From NCBI GenBank assembly GCA_013398055.1, contig VZRS01001739.1, positions 1,650 through 65,649 of the forward strand: DNA of 64,000 nucleotides, in the 5' to 3' direction. Numbering within the stretch: position 1 is the first letter of the stretch; each line of letters starts with the position of its first letter. The position numbers and the translations under genes are program-made. The notes beneath the pieces were generated by a model. It ran no database searches. It worked only from the letters and a program-made list of their open reading frames with translations, and had not been told where the DNA came from. Below are positions 33,023 through 46,400 of the stretch, piece after piece. This DNA is from Ifrita kowaldi (Eukaryota; Chordata; Aves; Passeriformes; Cinclosomatidae).

Positions 33023-34599
33023 CAGCGCAGCTCCCACGCTCCCTACGCACTTTTCCGCGGCGATGGCGCAGTGCCGGCGGGAAGGCCGGGCCGGGCCGGG
33101 CAGGAAGGGGCGGGTGCCGGCGGCGGTAGTCGGTGCTCGGTTCCCGGTGCTCGGTGCTCGGCCGGGCCGGCGGCAGGTCAGGGCCGGGCCGGGGGTTGGG
33201 AGGCGGCTGGCCGGGGGCAGCGTCGCGGGCTGAGGGGCGAGCGGGCGGGACCCTCCCCTCAGGCCGCTCCCTGCTCTGGGCGCTGCTTCCCTCCCCTCAG
33301 CGTGGGTAGAAGCGCCGCTTTCCGTAAATAAGTGCGTGTGCTGGATCAGCAGAGACTTCAGGCGTGAAGGACTTGTGGTAAAAGTGAACACGGGCAGCTG
33401 TGGCGGTGTCCGCTCTCACAGCTTCCGCAGCTGAGGTGATGCCTTCACGCTTCTTAATGTGCTGTTCCCTCTCCGCAGCTTTGCCCGCTTTACTGTTGAG
33501 GACATCTCAGCCGCTGCTGTGCAAACCTTAGGATTAACTGAATTAAACACGCTCACTTTTCCAACTCCTTAAGCTTTGAGCTTCTCCATGGCTCCGTCCC
33601 CTCTTGCTCTGATCCCTGTGGCCCATCTGTGTCGCATTTATGTGTACTTGCATTGAGACAGGACTGAACTAACAGCATTCTGTGTTCATACCCCGTATCT
33701 ACAAATTAAAAGCAGTCTGTGGTGCTCTCAGCACCTCTGGAGCCATGTGCAGGTCCCCAAAAAATCTCTTCTGCCCAAATGTTTCCACAGTCACAGCGTT
33801 GTGTGCAATGCATAACCACAGTCGGGCTGTGCTGTCCCTGCTGTGCCTTACACGGGACTTTTTGGCCAGCCCCATCTGAATAATTATCTACAACCGCTTC
33901 TCTGAAGTTAATGAGATGCCTCATTAACTTTTGGGGGTTGTGGAGATGATGGTTTGGTCTGTTTTGTCATAGTTTAGAACAAATGCGATGCTGCCATGTC
34001 TCTGTTTCCGCTTTCAGCTGCAGGGAACATGTGTATCGTACAGCTTTAGATCCCCAAAGGAATTACATTCCTGCTTTCCAAACAGGTTTGTATGAGCTGC
34101 TGTATAAAATACACCATCTCTCAAGGAAACAAAGGGCTTTGTGTGAAAAATGAGAACTAGAAGTGATAAAAAATTCTCTTTCAAGTGACAATTCGGATTA
34201 TGGCGGTGCTGTTGATTGCTGAACCACATTGTCCGAGGCAGGGATGAGAATTCCATTGCCACAAGACTTAAAAACTTTTGGAATATGTTTTTAACTCTCA
34301 ATTCCCTCATCTTGGATTTCTGGCAATACTTCTTGGCTCAAATTTTCTTCAGTGAATCACACATTGCCCTTTTTTTACGCTGCATGTCTGAAAATCGCAA
34401 GCCCATTTTTTCTTACGTATTTATCAGGAAAAAGATACCTATGTAGAGGGAAATACATTGATCTGAGCATCTTCAGAGCAAAGTCTTCCAGAAACTTTCT
34501 CTGAATATTTTAGCTGCTCAGCACTCTGAATTATTTGTTGCATGCCAGGGGTCACCGTGGTGTTGCTCCATTGTTGCTCCATATTTTATGTTATTAGGA
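33009..34599 (+). repeat. 1,591 bp tandem duplication, copy 1
   Basis: It matches 34601-36191 with a constant offset of 1,592 and no indel, and only about four substitutions that I can see (near 33844, 33987, 34336 and 34415). The copies are separated by one N at 34600. It includes the TMCO4 CpG island. Confidence 0.95.
33030..33300 (+). promoter_or_regulatory. TMCO4: TMCO4 CpG-island promoter (copy 1)
   Basis: Very CpG-rich, no TATA box, with repeated GGTGCTC units near 33131-33160. A leader exon may end at 33176 (GGCAG before GTCAGG) and splice to the acceptor ending at 37472, seven bases before the TMCO4 ATG. A GCGATGGCGCAG stretch at about 33060 resembles a YY1-type element near the start site. 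Assignment to TMCO4 rests on position and strand. An identical island occurs at 34622-34892. Confidence 0.6.
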
Positions 34600-34600
34600 N
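34600..34600. other. Single N (assembly join)
   Basis: The only ambiguous base in the window lies exactly between two near-identical 1,591 bp copies, which points to a contig junction or unresolved gap. Confidence 0.9.
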
Positions 34601-36191
34601 AAGTCCCCTCAGCCCAGCGCAGCTCCCACGCTCCCTACGCACTTTTCCGCGGCGATGGCGCAGTGCCGGCGGGAAGGCCGGGCCGGGCCGGGCAGGAAGG
34701 GGCGGGTGCCGGCGGCGGTAGTCGGTGCTCGGTTCCCGGTGCTCGGTGCTCGGCCGGGCCGGCGGCAGGTCAGGGCCGGGCCGGGGGTTGGGAGGCGGCT
34801 GGCCGGGGGCAGCGTCGCGGGCTGAGGGGCGAGCGGGCGGGACCCTCCCCTCAGGCCGCTCCCTGCTCTGGGCGCTGCTTCCCTCCCCTCAGCGTGGGTA
34901 GAAGCGCCGCTTTCCGTAAATAAGTGCGTGTGCTGGATCAGCAGAGACTTCAGGCGTGAAGGACTTGTGGTAAAAGTGAACACGGGCAGCTGTGGCGGTG
35001 TCCGCTCTCACAGCTTCCGCAGCTGAGGTGATGCCTTCACGCTTCTTAATGTGCTGTTCCCTCTCCGCAGCTTTGCCCGCTTTACTGTTGAGGACATCTC
35101 AGCCGCTGCTGTGCAAACCTTAGGATTAACTGAATTAAACACGCTCACTTTTCCAACTCCTTAAGCTTTGAGCTTCTCCATGGCTCCGTCCCCTCTTGCT
35201 CTGATCCCTGTGGCCCATCTGTGTCGCATTTATGTGTACTTGCATTGAGACAGGACTGAACTAACAGCATTCTGTGTTCATACCCCGTATCTACAAATTA
35301 AAAGCAGTCTGTGGTGCTCTCAGCACCTCTGGAGCCATGTGCAGGTCCCCAAAAAATCTCTTCTGCCCAAATGTTTCCACAGTCACAGCGTTGTGTGCAA
35401 TGCATAACCACAGTCGGGCTGTGCTGTCCCTGCTTTGCCTTACACGGGACTTTTTGGCCAGCCCCATCTGAATAATTATCTACAACCGCTTCTCTGAAGT
35501 TAATGAGATGCCTCATTAACTTTTGGGGGTTGTGGAGATGATGGTTTGGTCTGTTTTGTCATAGTTTAGAACAAATGCAATGCTGCCATGTCTCTGTTTC
35601 CGCTTTCAGCTGCAGGGAACATGTGTATCGTACAGCTTTAGATCCCCAAAGGAATTACATTCCTGCTTTCCAAACAGGTTTGTATGAGCTGCTGTATAAA
35701 ATACACCATCTCTCAAGGAAACAAAGGGCTTTGTGTGAAAAATGAGAACTAGAAGTGATAAAAAATTCTCTTTCAAGTGACAATTCGGATTATGGCGGTG
35801 CTGTTGATTGCTGAACCACATTGTCCGAGGCAGGGATGAGAATTCCATTGCCACAAGACTTAAAAACTTTTGGAATATGTTTTTAACTCTCAATTCCCTC
35901 ATCTTGGATTTCTGGCAATACTTCTCGGCTCAAATTTTCTTCAGTGAATCACACATTGCCCTTTTTTTACGCTGCATGTCTGAAAATCGCAAGCCCATTT
36001 TTTCTTACTTATTTATCAGGAAAAAGATACCTATGTAGAGGGAAATACATTGATCTGAGCATCTTCAGAGCAAAGTCTTCCAGAAACTTTCTCTGAATAT
36101 TTTAGCTGCTCAGCACTCTGAATTATTTGTTGCATGCCAGGGGTCACCGTGGTGTTGCTCCATTGTTGCTCCATATTTTATGTTATTAGGA
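34601..36191 (+). repeat. 1,591 bp tandem duplication, copy 2
   Basis: Second copy of 33009-34599, including a second CpG island at 34622-34892. After 36191 the sequence continues into the TMCO4 5' intron. Confidence 0.95.
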
Positions 36192-37472
36192 AATTAGGTT
36201 AAACAGTTGTATTGCTCATGGATCTTTTTTAGCTGTTTCACTTCTCTTATTAGCCCAGGTTAAGAAATCAATAAATCTATGAGGGAAGGGGGTTTTATTT
36301 TCAGTGCTATCTTCCATAATGTGTCCAGAGATGAGCAGACATGACAAATAATAGTAAAATTATTGGAACTTTAGCGTTAGAGTATTCCTGGGAAAATTGG
36401 TGTGGAAGTTTGGATGTTTAGGGTTTCTGAGTGGGAAGGCAGGACAGACACCTTTCCTGGAGGACCATGACAGATGGCCTGCAGATAATAAAATCTCTTT
36501 AAAAAGAGCAGCTTCTATTGCACTTTTTTATTTTAGGGCTCTAAAACTATCCATAAATGGTGTCTGCATCACCTGGGAGTGACTTGTAGTGTCGTGGGCT
36601 CCTAATTCCTATTTAGCCAGAGTGTGGAAGAAAGGAAACATTTTAATTTGAACTGTAAAATAAAATGGGTGATTCGGGCCCCTTAGAAACCAATTGAATC
36701 TTAAGGAAAAGAGCAGAAATTCCAGGTGATGGAAGTGAGCTCTAGAGCAGGTTGTTACTCAGGTTGAATTTGAAATGAGCCATTGTCACCTCTGCCTGAG
36801 GCCTCAGTTTGCTGCTGGCACCATCATGGGAGCAGCTGGAAGCCCTTCACTTCAAAGTGTGCACATCTACACTCATAATATCTTGGCCCAGCTCAAGGTC
36901 CGTGTGGTGCAGGGATCATATTTTTATGGAAAAAGCAGTGGCAGGTTGTATAGAGGAGGAATATTACAAGCAAAGAACAACAATGACCATGGGGTACATC
37001 AGTCCTTCTCAGAGGCTGCAGCTGGACTCAGCTTTCCTAATGCCATCAGCAAAACAAACAGGAGCAACTTGGGTTGGGGATGAGAGAGGAAAATTATTTC
37101 CCAGGCATCCAGGTGCAGAGCTTTTATTTTTGTGTTATTTTTGCAGTAAATGTGGGACTTATGGGCCTGAATGGAGCCCAGTCCTTTCGTATCTCGACTT
37201 CTCCTTTCGCAGGTTGAAAGATTTATTGTCAGCTAATTTCATGCAAAACTTTTGAGAACTGATGAACTGCTCATCTGTGTCCTGCTCCTGTGTCTTCTTT
37301 GGTCACAGCAGTGTGTTGTGGGCAATGGACAAGCTGGACCTGGTCACACTTGACTTAATTCCAGCATCAAGTGTGGCAGTAAAAACAAAGACAATTTGTC
37401 TCCTCACTTCCTGGTGCCCAACTGTTTGCTGTTGGTTTTTTTTCTGCTGCTTTTTCCTCCTTGAACTTGCAG
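36192..37472 (+). other. TMCO4: Presumed TMCO4 5' intron, no other feature seen
   Basis: Sequence between the CpG island and the first coding exon. No mobile element or other gene is recognised. It ends in a pyrimidine-rich acceptor (CTCCTTGAACTTGCAG). Confidence 0.5.
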
Positions 37473-37479
37473 GTGAAAA

Positions 37480-40400
37480 ATGGCTGCGGAAGAGAAGTGG
37501 AAAGGCTGGGCTTCGGAACAGCACCAGGAGGCTGAGCATGGCGGGGAGAAGGAGCCGTGTGTGCTGCTGGGCCGGCAGCTGGGTGAACCGGGGAGATTCG
37601 CGTACGCCGCGCTTTGTGGGATATCCCTCGCCTGGCTGTTCCCTGAAAACGAGCAAAGGTACAAGTGGAGCCAGGGCTGGGCTGGGCAGGTGGATTTTGG
37701 GTGGTGGCTCAGCCAGAACTGGTATCAGACTCTGTGTGGGGTCTTCTGAAGCTGGGGGAGTGGAAGATCCTTTCTGTCTTGCACCTGTAAGACTTTTACA
37801 ATTCAGCACAAAACACATCCATTAACACTGCAGACATCAAAGCATGTTCTGAAGCGTGGTCTAACCCCATTCAGATTGTTTCCTTGTTTATTTAGCCAAT
37901 TAGTTTAGCAATTCACCTTCTGCTGACTCCTGATGCTTTGATTTTTGTGTGAACCAGTGTTTGAAACCAAGGACTGCTCAAAGCTTCCAAAAATACCCTG
38001 TTGTGAAACCTTAACTGCTTCTGTTGCCTTACAGCTCCTTCAGGACAGAATTCATCAAGGGCTTTGTGAAGTGGCTGGACCTGCCTGATGCTGTCTTACC
38101 CGCCATGACAGCCTTTGCTGATGGCTTAGGAGGGGAGGGCACAGAAACTTTCACTGAAATTTTGCTGAAGGATCCCATCTTGAAAGAAAATCCACTTCTC
38201 ATTACCCAGGTAAGTCCATGTGCCCCCCATGTCCTTGTTTGCTTTGCAAAAGAGGTTTGTCATGTGTCTGTTTGCAGCTGAAGTGTTGTTTGTGCAGTCA
38301 GGGAAATAAAATCAATATTTCTGATAGGCATCTATTTATAAGCAGCTGTGGGGGGACTGGCAGTCTATCCATAAAGAGCTCATGGAAATGATGAACACAA
38401 GGCAAGGTCTCTGTCTGCTGAGTTGTGTCTTGGATGGTTTTGCTCTACAGAACAAAGAACTGACAAAGTTTTGACTTTGACTGTGTTACTGCAGTGGTTT
38501 TCATTCATACACGTGTTGTACAGATTTTAGTGATATCCCGAACACAGTAGACCTGATTTTCACTTGTTTAAAAGCCCCTTCACTATGTATGTAATACAAA
38601 CCACCTCCACATACATGCTCCAAGGAGCACAATTTCCAAAGTCATTTTCCCAGAGTAAGCTTTGACCAGAAGGAAATTGTTGTGACTTTATTTTCTTTCT
38701 CTGAGAAAGTGAAACTGGGACTGCTCCATAATGTTCTGCTGTAAAAGCTGATGGAAAGATAAAAGAAGTGAAGCATTTTGGCAGCACTTGCTTTTTTCTG
38801 GGGAAGATCTCTCCTCATCCAACCTCCTGTTATGCCATGCAGGGTGCAGAGGACATTAGGCTGCTGCTGGTGCCACACAGAACGTGGGCACTGTCACCCT
38901 GTGCTGTGTCACCCTGTGCCAGACACCCTGCATGCAGCCAGTGCTCTGGTATTGATTGATTAAGGGTTATCACACACTCACCTTGAGCAATGGCCCAGCA
39001 GAACAGCAGATGTGAGAACTCGGCTGTGTAAGGGGAGATAAGAGAGCAGTGAACTTTTTTGGTCACCATGACCAGCTCCCATTTCCTCAGCCACCTTTTT
39101 CTGTCTCCTGTCAGTCCATGAACTGCCTCAGAGGATCTGCTCCAAACCTCTGAATGTTCCAATGCCCAAAGTCCTACAACAGTATAAGGACAGCAACAGA
39201 GATCTTAAGCTTAATTAATAATTTAGAGAAGATCTTCTCAAATAAAAGTGGCTCTTTGGATGCTGTTTCCTCAAATTCAATACATCCACACTCGTTCTTT
39301 CTGCCTTGATGTGCTTCCTGCGTTGTTTCCCTCATTCTCTCTGCCTCAGGGTGGATTCTCTACATTGAGGTAGGTTTTCCTGCATTGCTGCTGAGTTTGT
39401 TGAGGGTGAAATTTAGCTTGTGCTTGCTCCAAGCTTATGCTGCATAAGGGCTCCATGTGCTTTTACAAAAGTGGCTCTGCATCGGCAGGAGCACATGGGA
39501 TTTTGCTCTGACCCAGGAAACTGAGGATATCCCCTGGATTTGGGTGGAATACAGAAACCAGAGACAACTTTGATCAGCTGAAAGCAAAGATGAGGAATAA
39601 CTATCAGCCTAATGCTACCACATCAATCCCTTGCACAGTCGTCTGCATGGGCAAGGTGATTGATTTTGTCTGAGAAAGGACAGAGTGAAAGACTTTAGTA
39701 GAGCAAGGCAGCAGAGGTGTGTCTGAAAAAAACCACTGGTGTTGGGGAAACATCAGTGATAAGCTGAGATCAGCTTTTTACTTCTTACCTGAAAATAAGC
39801 AGGCTACAGGGCAAAGCTTTATGACTTATTGATCTTTTGCTTTATGGTGCTTGTGCTCCTTTGTATTCAGCTGCAGCTGACGCAATATTTACTGTTTATT
39901 AAGTACCTGCTTTGATTGCTCGCCGTGTTCAGTGGCAAGGCCTTGCTGGCAATAATGCTGCATTTTTGAAGGCCCTTCATCTCAAAGAAGCTGCAGGGAT
40001 GATCCATGAAGTCAGGAGATTAGATGTGAGCTCACCATTGATTCAATGAACATGTGAGAATTATGGATTGTTAGCTTTGTGTTCATTGCAGATGACTAAC
40101 ACAGGCAGATGGTGGTAACTGAATCCTTTGAGGACAATAGTCATAGCAGGCTGTGGGTGTGGTATGGGAAGGCAATGCAATAAAAGAGGTGTAGAAGTGG
40201 TGATAGGTGATAAAACATTAAAAATGTTTATTATGAATATGGTTTTTTGCTCTCAGCATACTTAGAATGCCGATTTTCTGGTGGTTTCCTACACGCATTC
40301 ACTGCAATGTGGATTCGGGGCTCTGTTGTTAAGGAAATGGGTTGTGAACTTGCGTCAACTCAGAAAAAGCTTTCAAAGACTGAATAAAGATTCCCTTCCT

Positions 40401-43400
40401 TTGTGGGGCTTCTCAATCATATGGATGGTTGTTTTGTCATGGAGTTTTCAGGGAGATTCAAAACGCTGACTTCAAAATAAGGCTGCAGTATAACAACTGC
40501 TGCTTATGGAGAAAAACAAACCAGTTGTGAACTAATCTAATCACTGCTGGTTGGCTTCCAGCTGCCTGCATGTGCAGTACGTGCACAGCCTAAACTGGAG
40601 AATTTGAGGGTCCTAACTGGCACGGATGCCATAAAAACAGTTGTTCCAGTTTATCATCTGATTACCTACGTGCATCCCTGAACTTTTGAAATGCACGTGT
40701 GTAGTTGCTTAGGCCAGATTTACTTGGGGTGGTTTGATGCAAGGTGCCCCAGGTGATATTGGGCAGACGAGACGGGACCTGAGTCACAGCCCCGGCTCCC
40801 TGAGCCTCACTCAGGGAGAGTTTATTGTCCACAAACCATCACCCTGTTCCAGAGGCTGCTTACGTCAGTCCAGGGAAAATTGTGGCAACAAGGTCACAAG
40901 CTTCACCTTATTCTAGACTTGAGGCCCTTTGCTTGGTCAGCTTTTCGCTCGAGGCTCCCAGCCCTGCGCCTTCTGCTGGGCTTTGACACCTCTGTGCCGA
41001 CCCTTCCCCCAGAACTGTACCCAGAGAGGAGGTGATGGTGCCCACATAGCTGATCCCTGGGCACTCCCAGTAGTCAGGCTTTGGGAAACCAGTTACATCC
41101 CTCCCTCTGGACTGGTGTCTTCAATTCCCGCATCCCACCAGTCAGCCTGGGGAACAGTCTGCAGTTTATCCCTCTTCTGTCTGGTTGAGGATAGTTTGTT
41201 CTCCTTTCTGTGCTTCTCATGTGTAGAACTCTCAGATTAGAGACATTTTTATGATGCAAATTGTGGTTGTGAGCTTACAGGACTAATAATCATAAACTCT
41301 TTGGCAGCCTCCTACATCTTTGGCTGCATTTTTTGTGTTCCCAGAGGGCTGAAAGGATTCCCTGTAAAATTCAGCTGTGCTGTATTTGCGTGTAGGAGAG
41401 GGAAGCAGCTCAACTGAGCTGGTGCTTAATGTAGTCACATAAAGAGCTTAGAATTTGTCCAGTGGCAATAAAAGAGGAGAACACAGTTGTAAAAACACAG
41501 GCCGCTTTTTCATGGATTTATCCATAGAAACCATCTATTGAATTGATTTGTTTTTCCGTTGTTTTTATGGTGAGGAGCCAACACAGAAGTCAAGTCCCTC
41601 AATCCTGACAGATGGCCATAAATTCTGAGTTTTCTAACTCACTTAATCCGGAAGAACTTCATGCCAGTTCAGCCTTACTGCCTAGAGCTGTGAATTCCCA
41701 GAATGCCGAAGAAAATAGGGGTCATTAGAAGAACATTCAAACCTGTTAGTGATGTTGCATATGTGAGTAGGTATGACTGTGTGGGGAGCAGAAGGTATTG
41801 GAGTGGGAGGATTAGAGCCCTGTTCCTCCAAACTTTCAAGTCTGGTGTAAGATCAGGACAAACCAAATAAGAAAAAGTGTGGGATGCCTCAGCATATACC
41901 AAGCATTGCCTACTTCTGTCCAGCCCTTTGGACTTGCCTCTGGAGAATTTTGGGCTGGTTTTGCTCGGTGCTGCCTCACTGAATTGTGGCTGTCTGCTTC
42001 CCACTTATGAACTGAGCTGCTGCAGTAATTAAATCAGTCTGATGGGTTTTCATGCCTCCATTTGATCCCTCCAGATCTACATCATCAGTTTTAAATGGAA
42101 TCTTTTTTTTTCTCTCTTTAGGACCTCTTATCCTTCTCTCTTCGAGATGGTAAGTTTACTTAGCATTTGTTCTTTGTAAAAATAATATAGTTGAGTTTAC
42201 ATCTGATACTTTAAAGTGCTCAAAAAGGTACTATCCTATTTCATCTCAGCTTCCTCTGTGGCAAAAGCAGCACACTCCTTCCCTGCAGCCCCTTCAAGAA
42301 AAACAACTCTTATATTAGGAATGGTTAATAATACCCAGTGGAAATTGAACAGCTCTTCACCTCTTACCTTCATACACCATGCATTGGTGTAAATGGTGGT
42401 GGAGTGGGGTGGTTTTTCTCCAATGTTTCCAGGGAAGCAGGTGACCTCTTCCTTTAGGAAGGAAGTAAAGCTGTTATGAAAATCTCAGCCTAAAAAATTT
42501 TCTTCTGGTTGCCTAAAAAAAAAAAAATATTCAGGGTATCAATTCCAGAGTGTCCTGTGAAGCCCATTATAAAGAAATGTGATTTTTCTCATGTATTATA
42601 TTACACATAAAACAATTCTCTGGCTTGCAATACATTACATGGATTAATCTGATATAATTAATGAAATAAAGACTGTCTACTGAACAGAATGTTCATTTCT
42701 AAAAGAAGCCTGGATTCTATCACTACTTGCATTTTTTGAATCTCTGTGTTTTAACATGTTCTCCCAGGAAAGAACTCACTGCTAGCTGATTAGCCTGTTG
42801 CACTACAAAACAAAACAAGTTTTGTTCTTGCTTTATTTTTAATGGAAAATTGACAAGTCAGTTATTGCAAAACCTCTTATTTTGCGAAGCTGGAATTCAG
42901 AAGAAATATCTTTCCAAGCCTTGCTGCCTTCCCGCCAGGCTGGTGAGGAAGGAGCCCAGCAGAGTGGCAGCAGACAGGAAACAAGAAGGGGGCTCAGTAC
43001 ACACCTGCCTGGACTTGCAGGACGTGCCACATTTCGGGAGGGAGTGCACATAAATCCCGTCCTCATTTCTCAACTAAGCACAAACCTGACGAACAGTGTC
43101 ATTAAGGGCACGGAATTAGTTTGGTATCTTGGTAATGGTGGTAAACAAACTTAATAGATTGCTCAATGCCATATTTGATCTACGTGCAGCAGGTATCACA
43201 AACATTCTTTGTAGTTGGGTCTTGCTGGTATCTTCACCCACCCTGAGAAAAGCAATTGGGTCTTCATCCCAGAGTGCACCAAGAACCATTTATAAAAGCC
43301 AAACATCAGGAAGCTGATGAGAGAAACACATGAAAAGGCAGGAGTTGGCACAAATAATTTAAAATCTATTACATTTAAGATGCCTTTTCTTCAAGAACAC

Positions 43401-46400
43401 CTGCTTTTAAGCCCAGGAGTAGTCAGTTCTGCTGTCTGGTGTTGTCTGAGTGCGCTGTCCACTCTTGCATCTCCAGCAGGGAGTATAAAAGCAAACATTT
43501 GTCCGTGGTGCTGCTGGGGGAGCTGGTGTGTAGCTTTACACTCCGGAGTGCCTCTTGCTGCCACCAAGATGAGTCGAAGATAAGGCTTTTGCATGGAGGT
43601 GCATTTTTACAAAATGCGACCTCCTGCACTGGTGCAGTTGAGGTGGGCTGTGCCCACCCACATAGCCATGTTTGAAATTTCCAGTTAGCAGTGGTCCTGC
43701 TGCAGCATTTCTCTGTTGAAAAGTTGCCAGCAGGCCTCTACCACAGAGGATGGAGACCAAAGGATCTGAGATCCTTTTCCTGTCACAGAGGCATTACCTG
43801 GTGTGGTGGCTGTATTCACAGGGAAGAAGCATTTTCCATTTATCAATCTCTTCTCATGTTCCTGGAAGAAAAAGAGGGCCTGGGGGAAGGAGCTGCTCTG
43901 TGACATGTTGCTCGAGTGCTCTGCTCCTTAACTGAATTGTGTGATCAGACTGATCAGACTGATTTCCTGGGCTTTTCTCTCTTCAAGGATACTATGATGC
44001 TCGAGCCAGGGTGTTGATCTGCCGTGTCAGCTGGCTGCTGAGAATCCCCTTGGAAGATCTGGAAGCCCTGGAGGAATCTCTGCTTGAGAGCCTGAAGGAA
44101 CAAAAAGAGGAAGAGTCAGAGTAAGAACATTTGGGTTGACTATGGGATCAAAAAATGCTGCCAGTGCTCGAAAGCTTAGCAGTAATTACTTGTGCCTAAG
44201 TCCAGTCTCTGATTATTCCCCGCATGGCTCTTACTGTAGTCATTTATGGCTTGATTAGGGTTGCAGAGCCCTCCCAGCACTGACAAGCAGAAAAGCTCAG
44301 CATTCTTAAAATCAGAGCTGAGACCTGGCCTTGCACACTGGTAAAGGCTATTCTGCACTGAGCTGCCTCCTTTCCTCTTCCCAATGGCCTCTCAGAGACT
44401 GTAGATTTGGCATAAACACAACACAAAGATCTTGTTGTCTCTTGGTCCAATCTCCTTCAGATAGAACTGCCTCTTGCAGAATGAAGTTCCTACAGATAAT
44501 CAGGATTAGATCCTCAGCTGTTTATTGTCTATGGATCTGTCCATCTTTAAGAGACAGCTGGATAACTCCTACTGAAGGGAGATTTCTGAGGGCAACAGGC
44601 TGAATCTTCAGATATGTACAGACCTGGCTCCTTATTCTATGTTACTAATGCAGGATTAATTCTTGGTATCTGTAAGAAATGTAGTATCTTTATATTCCTC
44701 TCATCAGGCAGGCATTGTGTGATGATTTAGCGATATTTAAGGCAGTAAACATGTCTGTAGTGGACTTTCAAGGGAAATATTTTCATCTGTCAACTCAGCA
44801 AATGGGTTATGAGATTACCCTGAATGCTAATAAAGGCTCTAATCAAAACCCATGCCATGGTTCAGCTCAGATGTTACCATGGGGTCCAGCATGTGATGGG
44901 TATCTTCCAGTTACAGCTGTATTGAAATAACACTTAACTTTATAGCCCACTGTAAAAGGGGAAAGTCAGAATAATCTCAAAGATCGTGGACTGCCAGACG
45001 TTTGGTGTGCAGGAGCAAGGGTTGGTATTGATGGGGGTTGTTTTGCTGTGGTTAACAGCAAAAGAGCAGCGTGGCTTTCAAACCCTGCTGCCAACCCAGT
45101 GGGGTTCCTGTGTGTCTGCTGTGGAAAGAGCCAGGGACTCCTACCTTGTCCTTTGCCAAAATCACAGCCATGGGAGTAAATGTCTATTAGATAAAAGGAA
45201 AAGGAAAAATCTTTATGGAGAGAGGAGCCCAAGGCTACAGTGTGAACACATTGTTATTGCTGTGCTAAAACAAGGCTGAGATTTGTGGGGAATCCATGAC
45301 CCTGTCTTTGGTTTGAAGTCAGAAGTAGATGGGGAAAGGAAGCAAAATATAAACCTGTCACCACCTTGACCTCACAGATTTTAGGGCTGGGACCACCAGC
45401 ATGTGCTTGGGATGCTTCCAGTTTTGACCAGCAAGAGGTTTTGGAGCAGAAATAACCAACCAGGGGTTTGGCAGCTCCTGCACAGGTGTTTTTACTGATA
45501 TTTGTTAACAGGAAGTTTTGCTCCTGCCTTTGCTGAGTGGATGTGTTGGATTGAGGCCCAGAACCTGCAAGTTTAAATGTACGATCCTCTATAGAATTAT
45601 GCTCCAACCACTTAAATCCATGTTACTTGTACCAAACCTGTTCTGACCTGCAGGTGTGTGAACCTTTCTTCTGAACACAGTTCTGTAAAACACTGGAAAA
45701 CATCACAACATTTGCTTGCTAATGTGCACTCCTGCCACTTTTCCTTATTGGAAAATGACCTGAAATTCCCCGTAACAATCTCTCTGAATGTAATTTGTGG
45801 TTCAGGCAAGAAGCTGCTCATACATTGAGGGTAAAGAAATACCAGAAGCAGCAGTTAATTACCACAGTGGATAAAAGCAGTCTGGTAATCCAGTGATAAT
45901 GGTAATGGAGGAGCCATTAGGAAGCAGCTGCTGGCAGCTCCAGAAGGGAAGCAGTGACAGGCAAAACTCCTCCTTTTATTTACTGTATCAGCAGGCAGGA
46001 TTTAGCTGCCACTCTCTTTCTCCCCACGTAACTCAAACTGCTCATTATTCCAACTGACTCCAGGTTACACATGTTCCAGCTCTCTTGTCATTATTCTCAG
46101 ACACAGTGCAGTGACTGTAAAAGCTGATGAACCTCATGTAGAACAGAAATTGCTGGGTATTGCCAGCTTGGGTATGAACAGCCTGGCTGCAGCACTCCTG
46201 TAAAGAACTCCAGGAGCAATTTTATCCAAAGCCAAGCATTCAGATTGGTGACTAAGGCACAAAGTAGAGCATTTTGAAAGGATGAGAGGAAACGGCCTCA
46301 AGCTGCGCCAGGGGAGGTTCAGGTTAAGTCAGGAGCAATTTCTTCATGGAAAGGGCTGTCACGCGTTGGAAGGGGTTTCCCATGGAGGGGGTGGAGTCCC

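Noticed and set aside
37659..37749. Extension of TMCO4 exon 1 to the stop at 37749
   Set aside because: The donor at 37659 joins in frame to a conserved exon at 38035. The extension is intron read-through.
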